Made by a program: the position numbers and the translations under genes | Shown: positions 1 through 8,189 of the stretch, in pieces | Numbering within the stretch: position 1 is the first letter of the stretch | Layout of the letters: each line of letters starts with the position of its first letter | Assembly: GCA_900556975.1 (NCBI GenBank) | Contig: USQZ01000001.1 | Coordinates: 1-64,000, forward strand | Length of the DNA: 64,000 nucleotides | Source: an uncultured Clostridium sp. | Lineage (GTDB): Bacteria; Bacillota; Clostridia; TANB77; CAG-508 | Direction: 5' to 3' | The notes under the pieces: generated by a model | The model's database searches: none | What the model was told of the DNA's origin: nothing | What the model saw: the letters and a program-made list of their open reading frames with translations, nothing else

Positions 1-55
1 AGGCATCGGACTCTGACTCCGACATGCGTAAGTTCGAATCTTACTACCCCAGCCA
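1..55 (+). tRNA. tRNA-Gln (CTG), 3' part
   Basis: The window opens inside a tRNA. An anticodon stem (TCGGA/TCCGA) encloses a seven-base loop with anticodon CTG, which reads CAG. A variable region, a T arm with GTTCGAATC, the acceptor 3' strand and an encoded CCA follow. The discriminator base G is usual for glutamine tRNAs. The 5' acceptor strand and D arm lie before the window. An intrinsic terminator follows closely, so this is probably the last tRNA of its transcript. Confidence 0.9.
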
Positions 56-63
56 GTTGTATC

Positions 64-93
64 AAGGCTTTCAAGAAATTGAGAGCCTTTTTT
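64..93 (+). terminator. Terminator after tRNA-Gln
   Basis: A ten-base-pair stem (64-73 with 80-89, one G-T pair) with a six-base loop runs directly into a run of six T. It separates the tRNA from the nucleoside phosphorylase gene. Confidence 0.85.
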
Positions 94-122
94 AAATATA
101 AATTAATTTAAAGGTGAGTAAT

Positions 123-911
123 ATGATAAGATTTAGCCAAGAAGAGGGAATGATTAAACCAGATGGAATTATAAAATTAGATGGAACACATGATATAAAT
201 TATAAATTACCACATATAGCGATAGGTGTTTTTTCTGAGTTTTTATTGGCTGATATTGTCCAAAAGTTTTCATGTGAGAAGGTTGGTGCAATTGGATGTG
301 CTAATTGTAAAAGACCTGTGTATATTATGAAATATAAAGATGTAGAGTTTACATTATTTATGGCTGGTATTAGTGGGCCATGGATAAGTTCTGATATTGA
401 GCAATTAAGTGTTCATGGAGTTGATACATTTATTATTTTTGGAAATTGTGGTGTATTGGATAAAAGTATTGAAGATTGTTCTATAATAATTCCTAATAAA
501 GCTTTTAGAGATGAGGGAACAAGTTATCATTATATGACTGAGTCTGATTGGGTCGAGCTAAATCCCAAATATACAGATGTTTTTAAACAGATACTTAAAG
601 AAAATAATTATGAATTTTTTGAAGGTGCAACATGGACTACAGATGGCTTTTTTAGAGAAACAAGGGAGAAGGTTAAATATTTTAAAGAGCAAGGTGCTGT
701 CTGTGTTGAGATGGAAGGTGCATGTATTGCTGCTGTTTGTAAATATAAGAATTTAGATTATTTTACGTTTTATTATGCAGAGGATAATATGGATGCTATT
801 GAATGGGATGAAAGAAGTCTTAATCAATTAACTAATTTCGAAAAGAAAAAGTTGGTGCCTTATTTGGCGTTTGAATTGGCAAAAAAAATAAGTGATATAA
901 GAGGATGTTAA
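123..911 (+). CDS. Nucleoside phosphorylase (uridine/purine phosphorylase superfamily)
   Basis: A 262-residue protein of the PNP/UDP family, whose members split nucleosides with phosphate into a free base and ribose-1-phosphate in the cytoplasm. The signature near residue 195 (VEMEGACIAAV) matches the family's substrate-binding strand and helix, and a preceding WTTDGFFRE segment fits the usual T-D-x-x-Y/F-R-E region. The ATG at 123 is chosen over an upstream GTG at 114 because AAGGTG at 111-116 is correctly spaced for the ATG and overlaps the GTG. The end overlaps the next gene by 7 bases. Uridine or a related nucleoside is the likely substrate, but specificity cannot be read from sequence. 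The last third of the gene is duplicated at 4433-4660. Confidence 0.85.
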   Translation: MIRFSQEEGMIKPDGIIKLDGTHDINYKLPHIAIGVFSEFLLADIVQKFSCEKVGAIGCANCKRPVYIMKYKDVEFTLFMAGISGPWISSDIEQLSVHGVDTFIIFGNCGVLDKSIEDCSIIIPNKAFRDEGTSYHYMTESDWVELNPKYTDVFKQILKENNYEFFEGATWTTDGFFRETREKVKYFKEQGAVCVEMEGACIAAVCKYKNLDYFTFYYAEDNMDAIEWDERSLNQLTNFEKKKLVPYLAFELAKKISDIRGC

Positions 912-1642
912 GCTTGGAAGAGTTTGTTGAAATAAATGGAGAAAAAATATATTTTTTTGTTCAAAGAAAAAGAATAAAGAATTTGAATTTAAAAGTAAAT
1001 GTTGATAAAACAGTGACATTGTCAATTCCAATGAGATTGTCAATGGATGTTGCTAAAGATTTTGTTAGAAAAAAGAGCGGTTGGATAAAGAAACAGCAAA
1101 ATTTTTATGAGATAGTTTTAAAAGAAAAAGAGAATTTGAAATTTGAAAATAATGAAACTGTGTATTTGCATGGAAAAAAGTATAAGTTGGAAATTATAAA
1201 GAATACGGTAAATGGTGTTAATGTAAAGGATGACACTATTGAGATTTATGTGAAAGAAAAGTATGCAGATAATGCTGAATACATAAGTAGAGTATATGAT
1301 AAATGGCTTAGAGAGTATGCATTAGAAGTTTTTGAAAAAGCTGTTATTGAGTATCAAAAGATTTTAAAGGATTATGGGGTTAAGATGCCTAAAATAGAGG
1401 TTAGAAAAACAAAAGCTATATGGGGAAGTTGTATGCCTATGAAAAACAAGGTTACGTTTAATTTGAATTTGATTAAAACGCCTATGGAATGTATTGAATA
1501 TGTTGTTTTGCATGAGTTATCTCATTTTAAATTTCAAAATCATAGTAAGAATTTTTATAATTTTATTGCTATGTTTATGCCTGATTGGAAAGAGAGAAAG
1601 AGAATACTGGATAAAGAGTATATTGGAATAGGAAGAAAGTAA
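905..1642 (+). CDS. YgjP-like (DUF45/M48-type) metallopeptidase, copy 1
   Basis: A 245-residue protein of the YgjP/DUF45 family, predicted zinc metallopeptidases related to SprT and M48. The zinc-binding helix HELSHFKFQNHSKNF near residues 204-218 carries the HExxH pair and a third downstream His. A conserved IWGSC motif lies near residue 173. The N-terminal half is the usual beta-rich family domain. The ATG overlaps the stop region of the phosphorylase gene, so the two are probably translationally coupled. The cellular substrate of the family is not established. An identical second copy lies at 4654-5391. Confidence 0.85.
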   Translation: MLSLEEFVEINGEKIYFFVQRKRIKNLNLKVNVDKTVTLSIPMRLSMDVAKDFVRKKSGWIKKQQNFYEIVLKEKENLKFENNETVYLHGKKYKLEIIKNTVNGVNVKDDTIEIYVKEKYADNAEYISRVYDKWLREYALEVFEKAVIEYQKILKDYGVKMPKIEVRKTKAIWGSCMPMKNKVTFNLNLIKTPMECIEYVVLHELSHFKFQNHSKNFYNFIAMFMPDWKERKRILDKEYIGIGRK

Positions 1643-1681
1643 TGTTAAGGATGAGTATTTTTTACTCATTCTTTTTATATT

Positions 1682-1813
1682 TTAAAAGAACATTATATTT
1701 TATTTTCGCATTCCTTGCTAAAAGATTTTACCGCCCACTAAACTTTGTTTAGCAGGCTAGGTAAAAACTTTCAAACTGCGCGTCATTGGAAAATAAAATA
1801 TAATGTTCTTTAA
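1682..1813. repeat. Foldback (long inverted repeat) element
   Basis: About 24-base arms (TTAAAAGAACATTATATTTT... and its complement) lie at 1682-1706 and 1788-1813. They surround a GC-richer core with its own short hairpin (CTAAAC/GTTTAG). The element sits between genes and is repeated at 5431-5562 as part of the large duplication. It could be a small non-autonomous repeat or a structured RNA; I see no coding content. Confidence 0.7.
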
Positions 1814-1841
1814 TAAAAAAGAATAACATACAGAGATTTGC

Positions 1842-1885
1842 TTTTATAGATTCAATGTGGGCAGCTTGTGTTTTACCAATTGCAT
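1842..1885 (+). pseudogene. 44-bp fragment of the downstream kinase gene
   Basis: These 44 bases are identical to 5816-5859, inside the polyprenol/dolichol-type kinase gene. They follow the first large repeat directly, lacking the 226 bases that separate the two in the native arrangement (5590-5815). The fragment is a scar of the rearrangement that brought in the cargo and has no coding role here. Confidence 0.9.
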
Positions 1886-1980
1886 AAATTTATAAAAATC
1901 ATATAATAATTATTTTATATATGTTATAATAATTAAGAATATAACAACAAAACTTTAGTTTTGGAAAGAAGATTAAAAAT

Positions 1981-3757
1981 ATGGGAGATTTGAGAGATTA
2001 TAAAAAAGATTTAGAAGAAGATTTGCCTTTTTGCAGACAAAAAGGTTTTAAAGTTATATTGGTGGAAGCTAATCCAGAAAAAAAATTTAATTATTCATAT
2101 TATGTTTATATTCCAAATAATCCACAAAATACAATAATGATGGATTGTTTAAATGATTATGAAGATGAAATGCCAGAAGGATATGTTGAAAATTTAGAAG
2201 GGTTAGAAGAAATTTATAGTTTATTTGAAGATAATGAAATCATTAGAAGTGGTAAATCTGTTAAAGAAGGAATGGAAGAAAATAAAAGTAAAACATTAGA
2301 TAGGTTATATCGTAGAATGGAAAAAGGTGTAGATGCATTAAGAACTATAATAAGTATAAATCCAAATATACCAGCTATAGTTCCTCTTATTCCTGGATAT
2401 GGAAATGAACAATTTGATGGTGTAGTATCTCAATTAGATAAAGATGTTATTAGCAAAACTGCACCACAAATAAAAGCAATGATAGAAGATGCAAAAAGAA
2501 TTATTGAAGAAAGAGCTAACGTAAAAATGAGTGATAAAGTTATACTACTTGGGCATTCAAAATCTTCAACGTTTGCTAATAATTTTTCTAGTTATTATCC
2601 TGAAATGTGTGAAGCAAGTATATTGGGTGGAGGAAGTTTTGGAACACTTCCAGTTGATAAAATTACATTACAAATCGTTGATGATACTGAAATAACTGAA
2701 AATGAGCAATTTTCGCTTATAAATGGAGTTCCTACAAAAAGAATTACTCAAACAGATTTTTATAGAATTATGCAAGAATATAATGATACGAAAAGAGATT
2801 ACCAAGATGAAATAACGGCTAATGAAGATGGTACATATAATTTACCTATGAATTTTCCAGTAGGGATTTCTGATATTGAACATTATAGAGATTTATCAGA
2901 TTTTCCAGATGGAAAAGAAGGATTCAGAAAAGCTTTAACTAACATGAATAAAATGATTTTTATAGGAGAACAAGAAGAAACAAAACCTGGTAATTTCGCA
3001 TATAAAGATGGTATTACTAAAGAAGGAATTGAAGTAAAAGCGGGAGATAATATTGCTATTTTAGGAAAAAGATTAGGACGCCCTATAACAGAAATAGAAA
3101 TTGCAAGTATGCATAATAGAATTTTAGAATATATTGCTGCATCAAATTCATTATTCGGTCGTAGCTCAAATGAAAGATTAAATAGCTATATGCAATTAAA
3201 TGAATTATTAGGTAGTCCAATGCAATCTAAAATATATGAAGGTGTAGGACATATTGATTATGAATATTCTAAAAATGTAAAAGAACTTGATAGTATTTTT
3301 TCAAATTCTATATATTCATCACAACCTTTAATAATTGATATAGGGGCATATTATGCTGGAGTAATAAAAGGAAATATTCCAATTTTAGACAATACCGGTA
3401 GAGCTAGTCGTATTAGTCCTGTACCTCAGATTATAAGAAGATATATTGCGAGTCGGAAAAAATTTAAGTTTACTTTCTGGAGTATCAGAAGAACAAATTA
3501 GAACTGCAATAGATAGATATACAAGTAATTCAAATACTAAAAATATCGATAGAGTATATGATGAACTTTCAAGTGATGAAATTGATACGATTTTTAGGTC
3601 AATTGAAAAAAACAAAGAAATGCTTGACGGCAAAAGGGGATTAGAAGATTGCTTAGATGATGAAAGTTTAAAAATTTCTACAGAGCAAGAAGCAACAAGG
3701 ATTGTTAGAGAAAGTGTACTTGGCAAAGACAAAATGAAAGAGGAAATGGAACGATAG
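1981..3757 (+). CDS. Alpha/beta-hydrolase-like protein, +1 frameshift at CGG-A
   Basis: A 591-residue product if one base is skipped. The first frame runs from ATG 1981 and ends at 3501; the second frame continues from the CGG at 3454 to a stop at 3757. The nucleophile elbow GHSKS near residue 190 and a late GVGHIDYEY His (near residue 420) suggest a serine alpha/beta hydrolase; a full catalytic triad cannot be proved. There is no signal peptide. The tail after the shift is helical and charged. In the first frame the protein ends in a short basic nonsense tail, while skipping the C of CGG gives a smooth IASGKNLSLLSGVSEEQI. It is the first gene of the 2.5-kb cargo between the direct repeats. 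The substrate is unknown. Confidence 0.65.
3454..3456 (+). other. CGG-A frameshift site 1 (cargo hydrolase)
   Basis: The frame reads AGT CGG AAA and then meets a stop 15 codons later. Skipping the C gives AGT GGA AAA AAT and an open frame of 100 more codons. No conserved homology is available to me for this protein, so support comes from the open, codon-consistent downstream frame and from the match to the other three sites. Confidence 0.75.
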
Positions 3758-3772
3758 AAATGGAGAATTTTT

Positions 3773-4258
3773 ATGATAAACAGAAGATATAGTATTGCAA
3801 TGTCTGAGACATTACATTATTTAAAAGGAATAAATCAAGATGATATTGATAAAATTCCGAATAAGTTTATGTTGTTTCTTAAAGAAAATGCAGATGATAA
3901 TTATTCTTGTAATTTTGATTATAATAAACCTTTGAAAGAATTGAATCTTACAAATGAAGCAAAAGGCATAATTGCTATGATTTGTTTAAATTACTGGTGT
4001 GAAACTGAAGAACAAAAAACTAAATTTCGTAATTATTTAAATATAAATGAACAAAATTATCAAGAGAAATTAAAAAAAATATATAATGTTGATAATATTT
4101 TTAAAAATAGAAATAATACTGTAAATAATAATAGTAACTCAAATGTTGATGAAAAAACAGATAAAGAACACAATTCAAATTTACCAGCAAGAGTACAAAA
4201 AGAACAAAATATATTTCTAAGAGTATTAGGTCTTATAAAGAAGTTAATAAATTATTAA
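3773..4258 (+). CDS. Small protein of unknown function (cargo)
   Basis: A 161-residue protein with no recognised domain. The N-terminal 100 residues are mixed helical, with a YSIAMSETLHYLKGI opening and a WCETEEQ segment. The last 60 residues are Asn- and Lys-rich and end in a hydrophobic helix (FLRVLGLIKKLINY). Start ATG 3773 follows GGAG at a normal distance. It lies 15 bases after the hydrolase gene and is probably co-transcribed with it. No function is inferred. Confidence 0.6.
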   Translation: MINRRYSIAMSETLHYLKGINQDDIDKIPNKFMLFLKENADDNYSCNFDYNKPLKELNLTNEAKGIIAMICLNYWCETEEQKTKFRNYLNINEQNYQEKLKKIYNVDNIFKNRNNTVNNNSNSNVDEKTDKEHNSNLPARVQKEQNIFLRVLGLIKKLINY

Positions 4259-4284
4259 GTTAGATAAGAGAGGTGGATAAAAAT

Positions 4285-4458
4285 ATGTTTATTTCTTATT
4301 TCTCTAAATCCAAATCTAATTTTTTTGCTTTTTTTATTTTATTAAAGAATGCTTGGGTGATTGCTTCGTTTTTTTCTTTGTTTATGCTAAGTATTGTGAT
4401 ACTGTACAAGGTAAAACTAAAAAATAGAAATAAAAGAGCAAGGTGCTGTCTGTGTTGA
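4285..4458 (+). CDS. Small membrane protein with chimeric C-terminus
   Basis: A 57-residue ORF with one strong membrane segment (residues about 17-43) and a basic tail. ATG 4285 is preceded by GAGAGGTGG at good spacing. The last eight or nine codons (KRARCCLC) lie inside the second direct repeat and are read out of frame from phosphorylase DNA. The original gene was therefore probably cut by the recombination junction at 4432/4433. Whether the chimera is expressed cannot be told. Confidence 0.4.
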   Translation: MFISYFSKSKSNFFAFFILLKNAWVIASFFSLFMLSIVILYKVKLKNRNKRARCCLC

Positions 4459-4660
4459 GATGGAAGGTGCATGTATTGCTGCTGTTTGTAAATATAAGAA
4501 TTTAGATTATTTTACGTTTTATTATGCAGAGGATAATATGGATGCTATTGAATGGGATGAAAGAAGTCTTAATCAATTAACTAATTTCGAAAAGAAAAAG
4601 TTGGTGCCTTATTTGGCGTTTGAATTGGCAAAAAAAATAAGTGATATAAGAGGATGTTAA
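4433..4660 (+). pseudogene. 3' fragment of nucleoside phosphorylase
   Basis: An exact copy of 684-911, the last 75 or so codons of the phosphorylase gene. It starts abruptly at the repeat junction and lacks the nucleoside- and phosphate-binding N-terminal two thirds. An internal ATG at 4460 could give 66 residues, but these would not fold into an active enzyme. Confidence 0.9.
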
Positions 4661-5391
4661 GCTTGGAAGAGTTTGTTGAAATAAATGGAGAAAAAATATA
4701 TTTTTTTGTTCAAAGAAAAAGAATAAAGAATTTGAATTTAAAAGTAAATGTTGATAAAACAGTGACATTGTCAATTCCAATGAGATTGTCAATGGATGTT
4801 GCTAAAGATTTTGTTAGAAAAAAGAGCGGTTGGATAAAGAAACAGCAAAATTTTTATGAGATAGTTTTAAAAGAAAAAGAGAATTTGAAATTTGAAAATA
4901 ATGAAACTGTGTATTTGCATGGAAAAAAGTATAAGTTGGAAATTATAAAGAATACGGTAAATGGTGTTAATGTAAAGGATGACACTATTGAGATTTATGT
5001 GAAAGAAAAGTATGCAGATAATGCTGAATACATAAGTAGAGTATATGATAAATGGCTTAGAGAGTATGCATTAGAAGTTTTTGAAAAAGCTGTTATTGAG
5101 TATCAAAAGATTTTAAAGGATTATGGGGTTAAGATGCCTAAAATAGAGGTTAGAAAAACAAAAGCTATATGGGGAAGTTGTATGCCTATGAAAAACAAGG
5201 TTACGTTTAATTTGAATTTGATTAAAACGCCTATGGAATGTATTGAATATGTTGTTTTGCATGAGTTATCTCATTTTAAATTTCAAAATCATAGTAAGAA
5301 TTTTTATAATTTTATTGCTATGTTTATGCCTGATTGGAAAGAGAGAAAGAGAATACTGGATAAAGAGTATATTGGAATAGGAAGAAAGTAA
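4654..5391 (+). CDS. YgjP-like metallopeptidase, copy 2
   Basis: Its translation is identical over 245 residues to the product of 905-1642, including the HELSHFKFQNH zinc helix. It now follows a truncated phosphorylase fragment rather than the full gene, so its expression depends on read-through from the cargo or on an unseen promoter. Complete identity of the copies implies a very recent duplication, ongoing gene conversion or an assembly artefact. Confidence 0.85.
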   Translation: MLSLEEFVEINGEKIYFFVQRKRIKNLNLKVNVDKTVTLSIPMRLSMDVAKDFVRKKSGWIKKQQNFYEIVLKEKENLKFENNETVYLHGKKYKLEIIKNTVNGVNVKDDTIEIYVKEKYADNAEYISRVYDKWLREYALEVFEKAVIEYQKILKDYGVKMPKIEVRKTKAIWGSCMPMKNKVTFNLNLIKTPMECIEYVVLHELSHFKFQNHSKNFYNFIAMFMPDWKERKRILDKEYIGIGRK

Positions 5392-5430
5392 TGTTAAGGA
5401 TGAGTATTTTTTACTCATTCTTTTTATATT

Positions 5431-5562
5431 TTAAAAGAACATTATATTTTATTTTCGCATTCCTTGCTAAAAGATTTTACCGCCCACTAAACTTTGTTTA
5501 GCAGGCTAGGTAAAAACTTTCAAACTGCGCGTCATTGGAAAATAAAATATAATGTTCTTTAA
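5431..5562. repeat. Foldback element, second copy
   Basis: The same inverted-repeat element as 1682-1813, carried by the large duplication, with one extra A beyond its right arm. It ends just before the promoter of the kinase gene. Confidence 0.7.
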
Positions 5563-5605
5563 TAAAAAAAGAATAACATACAGAGATTTCCTTTTGCTCT
5601 AAAGG

Positions 5606-5634
5606 TTGCTTAATTGTGCAAATTTTGTTATAAT
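5606..5634 (+). promoter_or_regulatory. Sigma-A promoter of kinase-dxs operon
   Basis: TTGCTT (5606-5611) and TATAAT (5629-5634) are separated by 17 bases and lie 36 bases before the kinase start. The left copy of the duplication lacks this promoter because the deletion removed it. Confidence 0.65.
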
Positions 5635-5669
5635 GTGTTTGATTTTTACGAATTTTGGGAGAAGATTAA

Positions 5670-6311
5670 ATGAATAATTTTATTGGAATCATAATTTCAG
5701 CAATATACATTGCATTTGTTATAGTGTCATCAAAGTTTGTTAATAAATTGGGCGAAGAAGCTAGTAGGAAGTATGTACATATTTTATTGTCTAATGTTTG
5801 GATTATCTATTTGTTTTTTATAGATTCAATGTGGGCAGCTTGTGTTTTACCAATTGCATTTGTTTTTATAAATTTGTTTTCATATAAATTTAAATTGATA
5901 AAATCTATTGAACGTGAGAAAAATGATGGCTTAGGTACGGTATATTATGCTGTGTCTATGTTGATTGCTTCAATTATTTCATATGGAGTTGGTTGTCCAA
6001 TCGTTGGTGCATCTGGTATTTTAATTATGGGATATGGAGATGGTTTAGCTGCTATTGTTGGAAAAAAGATAAAGAGCCAAAAGTATAAAATAGGTGATAC
6101 TGTAAAAAGTGTTGCGGGTTCACTAACTATGTTTATTATTAGTTTGGTGATTTCGTTTATAGTATTAAAAATTATAGGTATCAAGTATTTATTTCTTGAT
6201 GCTATTTGTATTGCTGTTGTTTCAACGATTTTGGAAGCGGTTTCAATAAAAGGATTGGATAATATAACAGTTCCTGTAATTGTAACAATATTAACGTTAT
6301 TGGCTGTTTAG
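5670..6311 (+). CDS. Polyprenol/dolichol/phytol-kinase-like membrane protein
   Basis: A 213-residue integral membrane protein with about six hydrophobic segments. Family hallmarks are the early RKYVHI motif (residue 34), ERxKNDGLGTVYY (near 80) and the glycine-rich MGYGDGLAAIVGKKIG-like block near residue 120. They match the CTP-dependent dolichol/phytol kinase and diacylglycerol kinase (SEC59/DGK1) family. Such enzymes phosphorylate a lipid alcohol at the membrane. The gene stops 9 bases before dxs, so a role in polyprenol recycling is plausible but inferred. ATG follows GGGAGAAG. Confidence 0.7.
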   Translation: MNNFIGIIISAIYIAFVIVSSKFVNKLGEEASRKYVHILLSNVWIIYLFFIDSMWAACVLPIAFVFINLFSYKFKLIKSIEREKNDGLGTVYYAVSMLIASIISYGVGCPIVGASGILIMGYGDGLAAIVGKKIKSQKYKIGDTVKSVAGSLTMFIISLVISFIVLKIIGIKYLFLDAICIAVVSTILEAVSIKGLDNITVPVIVTILTLLAV

Positions 6312-6320
6312 GAGGATTAT

Positions 6321-8189
6321 ATGATTTTTGATAAGGTAAATATGCCTGAGGATGTAAAAAAATTAAATATTGAAGAAAAAAAAGAACTTTCAGGAGAGAT
6401 AAGAGAAAAAATTCTTGATGTTGTGTCTAAGAATGGTGGACATCTTGCTTCAAATTTAGGTGTTGTTGAGCTTACAATTGCTCTTCATTCTGTTTTTAAT
6501 ATGCCTAAAGATAAGATAGTATGGGATGTTGGACATCAGACTTATGTTCATAAAATGCTAACTGGAAGAAAAGATAAATTTGATTCTTTAAGAAAAATGG
6601 ATGGACTTGCTGGATTTCCTAGAACATCGGAATCTGAATATGATAGTTTTGATACAGGTCATAGTAGTACATCAATTTCTGTTGCTTTAGGTATGGCGAG
6701 AGCAAGAGATATTTTGCATGAGGATAATAAGGTTATTGCTGTAATTGGTGATGGAGCAATGACTGGTGGTATGGCACTTGAGGCTTTAAATGATGCTGGA
6801 ATTAGCAAAACTAATTTGATTGTTGTTTTAAATGATAATGAAATGAGTATTTCAAAAAATACTGGTGGACTAGCTCTAATGCTATCAAGATTGAGAACTA
6901 AAAAACTTTATATAAATTCTAATGTTTCTGCAAAGAATTTTATTAGAAAGATTCCTGTTGTTGGAGAGTGGATTGTTAAATTAGTTGTTAAATTAAAAAA
7001 TAGTATTAAACAATTAATTATTCCAAAGATGTTTTTTGAGAATATTGGTTTTAGATATTTAGGACCTGTAGATGGTCATAATATTGAGGATTTAGAGAGT
7101 ATATTTAATATAAGTAAAGAACTTGAAGGACCTGTTCTAATTCATGTTGTGACTAAAAAAGGAAAAGGTTATAAATATGCCGAGGAGAATCCTAATAAAT
7201 ATCATTCTATATCTGCGTTTAATATTGAAACAGGTGAGAAGAAAAAAGGTTCTGTTAAAGATTATTCTAAAGTGATGGGCGAAAAGCTAGTAGAACTTGC
7301 TGAGAAAAATGATAAGATTGTTGCTGTTACAGCTGCAATGGAAGATGGAACAGGTCTTTCAGAGTTTGCTAAAAAATTCCCAGATAGATTTTTTGATGTT
7401 GAGATTGCAGAACAACATGCACTGGGTATGGTTGCGGGAATGGCTAAGAATGGCTTGAGACCTGTAATACCAATTTATTCGTCATTTTTACAAAGAGGAT
7501 ATGACCAGCTAATTCATGATATTGCTCTTCAAAAGTTGCCGGTTGTAGTATGTGTTGACAGAGCGGGAATTGTTGGAAATGATGGGGATACTCATCAAGG
7601 AATATTGGATTTATCTTTCTTAAATACTGTTCCTAATTTTACCGTAATGGCTCCAAAGAATTTTAGAGAATTGGAGGATATGCTTGAATTTGCAATAAAT
7701 TTTGATGGACCAGTGGCTATTAGATATCCAAGAGGCTCAGAAAGTTCATATGATTTTGGAGAGAAAATTGAAAAAATTGAATTAGGAAAATCAGAATTGT
7801 TGCAACCAGGTGAGGATGTTACGATTTTGGCAATCGGAAAGATGGTTCCTTATGCAATGGAAGTTGCAGAGAAATTGAAAGAAAATGAAATTAATGCAGA
7901 AGTTATTAATGCTAGATTTATGAAGCCTTTTGATGAAGAAAATATTTTAAAATCAATTTCAAAAACTAAGAAAATTGCTACTATGGAGGATAATATTTCT
8001 GCTACTGGATTTGCAAGTAGAGTTGATGTGGTAATTGCAAACGATGATTGCAAGGTTTTAAATTTAGGATATCCAGAAGATTTTATAAAACACGGTTCAG
8101 TTTCTGAAATTGAAAATAAATATGAATTAGATGTTGAGAGCGTTACAAAGAAAATAATTGAATTTGTTGGAAAAGAAAATGAAAGATGA
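6321..8189 (+). CDS. dxs: 1-deoxy-D-xylulose-5-phosphate synthase
   Basis: A 622-residue, full-length thiamine-diphosphate enzyme that condenses pyruvate and glyceraldehyde-3-phosphate in the first step of the MEP isoprenoid pathway. Visible motifs are the N-terminal HLASNLGVVELTIALH, the ThDP/Mg site GDGAMTGG near residue 150, VDGHN near 250, EQHALGMVAGMA near 367 and DRAGIVGNDGDTHQG near 417. The C-terminal transketolase domain is complete. AGGAGG lies 6 bases before the ATG. It is flanked by the lipid kinase and ylmH in one operon, and overlaps ylmH by 11 bases. Confidence 0.96.
   Translation: MIFDKVNMPEDVKKLNIEEKKELSGEIREKILDVVSKNGGHLASNLGVVELTIALHSVFNMPKDKIVWDVGHQTYVHKMLTGRKDKFDSLRKMDGLAGFPRTSESEYDSFDTGHSSTSISVALGMARARDILHEDNKVIAVIGDGAMTGGMALEALNDAGISKTNLIVVLNDNEMSISKNTGGLALMLSRLRTKKLYINSNVSAKNFIRKIPVVGEWIVKLVVKLKNSIKQLIIPKMFFENIGFRYLGPVDGHNIEDLESIFNISKELEGPVLIHVVTKKGKGYKYAEENPNKYHSISAFNIETGEKKKGSVKDYSKVMGEKLVELAEKNDKIVAVTAAMEDGTGLSEFAKKFPDRFFDVEIAEQHALGMVAGMAKNGLRPVIPIYSSFLQRGYDQLIHDIALQKLPVVVCVDRAGIVGNDGDTHQGILDLSFLNTVPNFTVMAPKNFRELEDMLEFAINFDGPVAIRYPRGSESSYDFGEKIEKIELGKSELLQPGEDVTILAIGKMVPYAMEVAEKLKENEINAEVINARFMKPFDEENILKSISKTKKIATMEDNISATGFASRVDVVIANDDCKVLNLGYPEDFIKHGSVSEIENKYELDVESVTKKIIEFVGKENER

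Larger units (their letters stand above)
684..1839 (+). repeat. Direct repeat, copy 1 (1.16 kb)
   Basis: This stretch recurs at 4433-5589 with a constant offset of 3749. The only difference I see is six versus seven A in one run (1815-1820 against 5564-5570). It covers the end of the nucleoside phosphorylase gene, the whole metallopeptidase gene and the intergenic foldback. The two copies bracket about 2.6 kb of unrelated cargo. Confidence 0.95.
4433..5589 (+). repeat. Direct repeat, copy 2 (1.16 kb)
   Basis: Second copy of 684-1839. Its right end continues without a break into the promoter and complete kinase gene at 5670, so this is the native right flank. Its left end is the artificial junction with the cargo. 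Confidence 0.95.

Noticed and set aside
3451..3460. Classical -1 programmed frameshift (X XXY YYZ) at the split genes
   Set aside because: The needed change is +1, not -1, and no slippery heptamer is shared by the four sites.
3456..3462. A slippage in the A run of the cargo hydrolase as the frameshift cause
   Set aside because: Removing one A also restores the frame, but removing the C gives the same rule as the other three sites, in none of which is there a comparable homopolymer at the shift.
4460..4660. A separate 66-residue gene after the cargo
   Set aside because: It is the exact 3' end of the phosphorylase gene from the duplication, not an independent gene.
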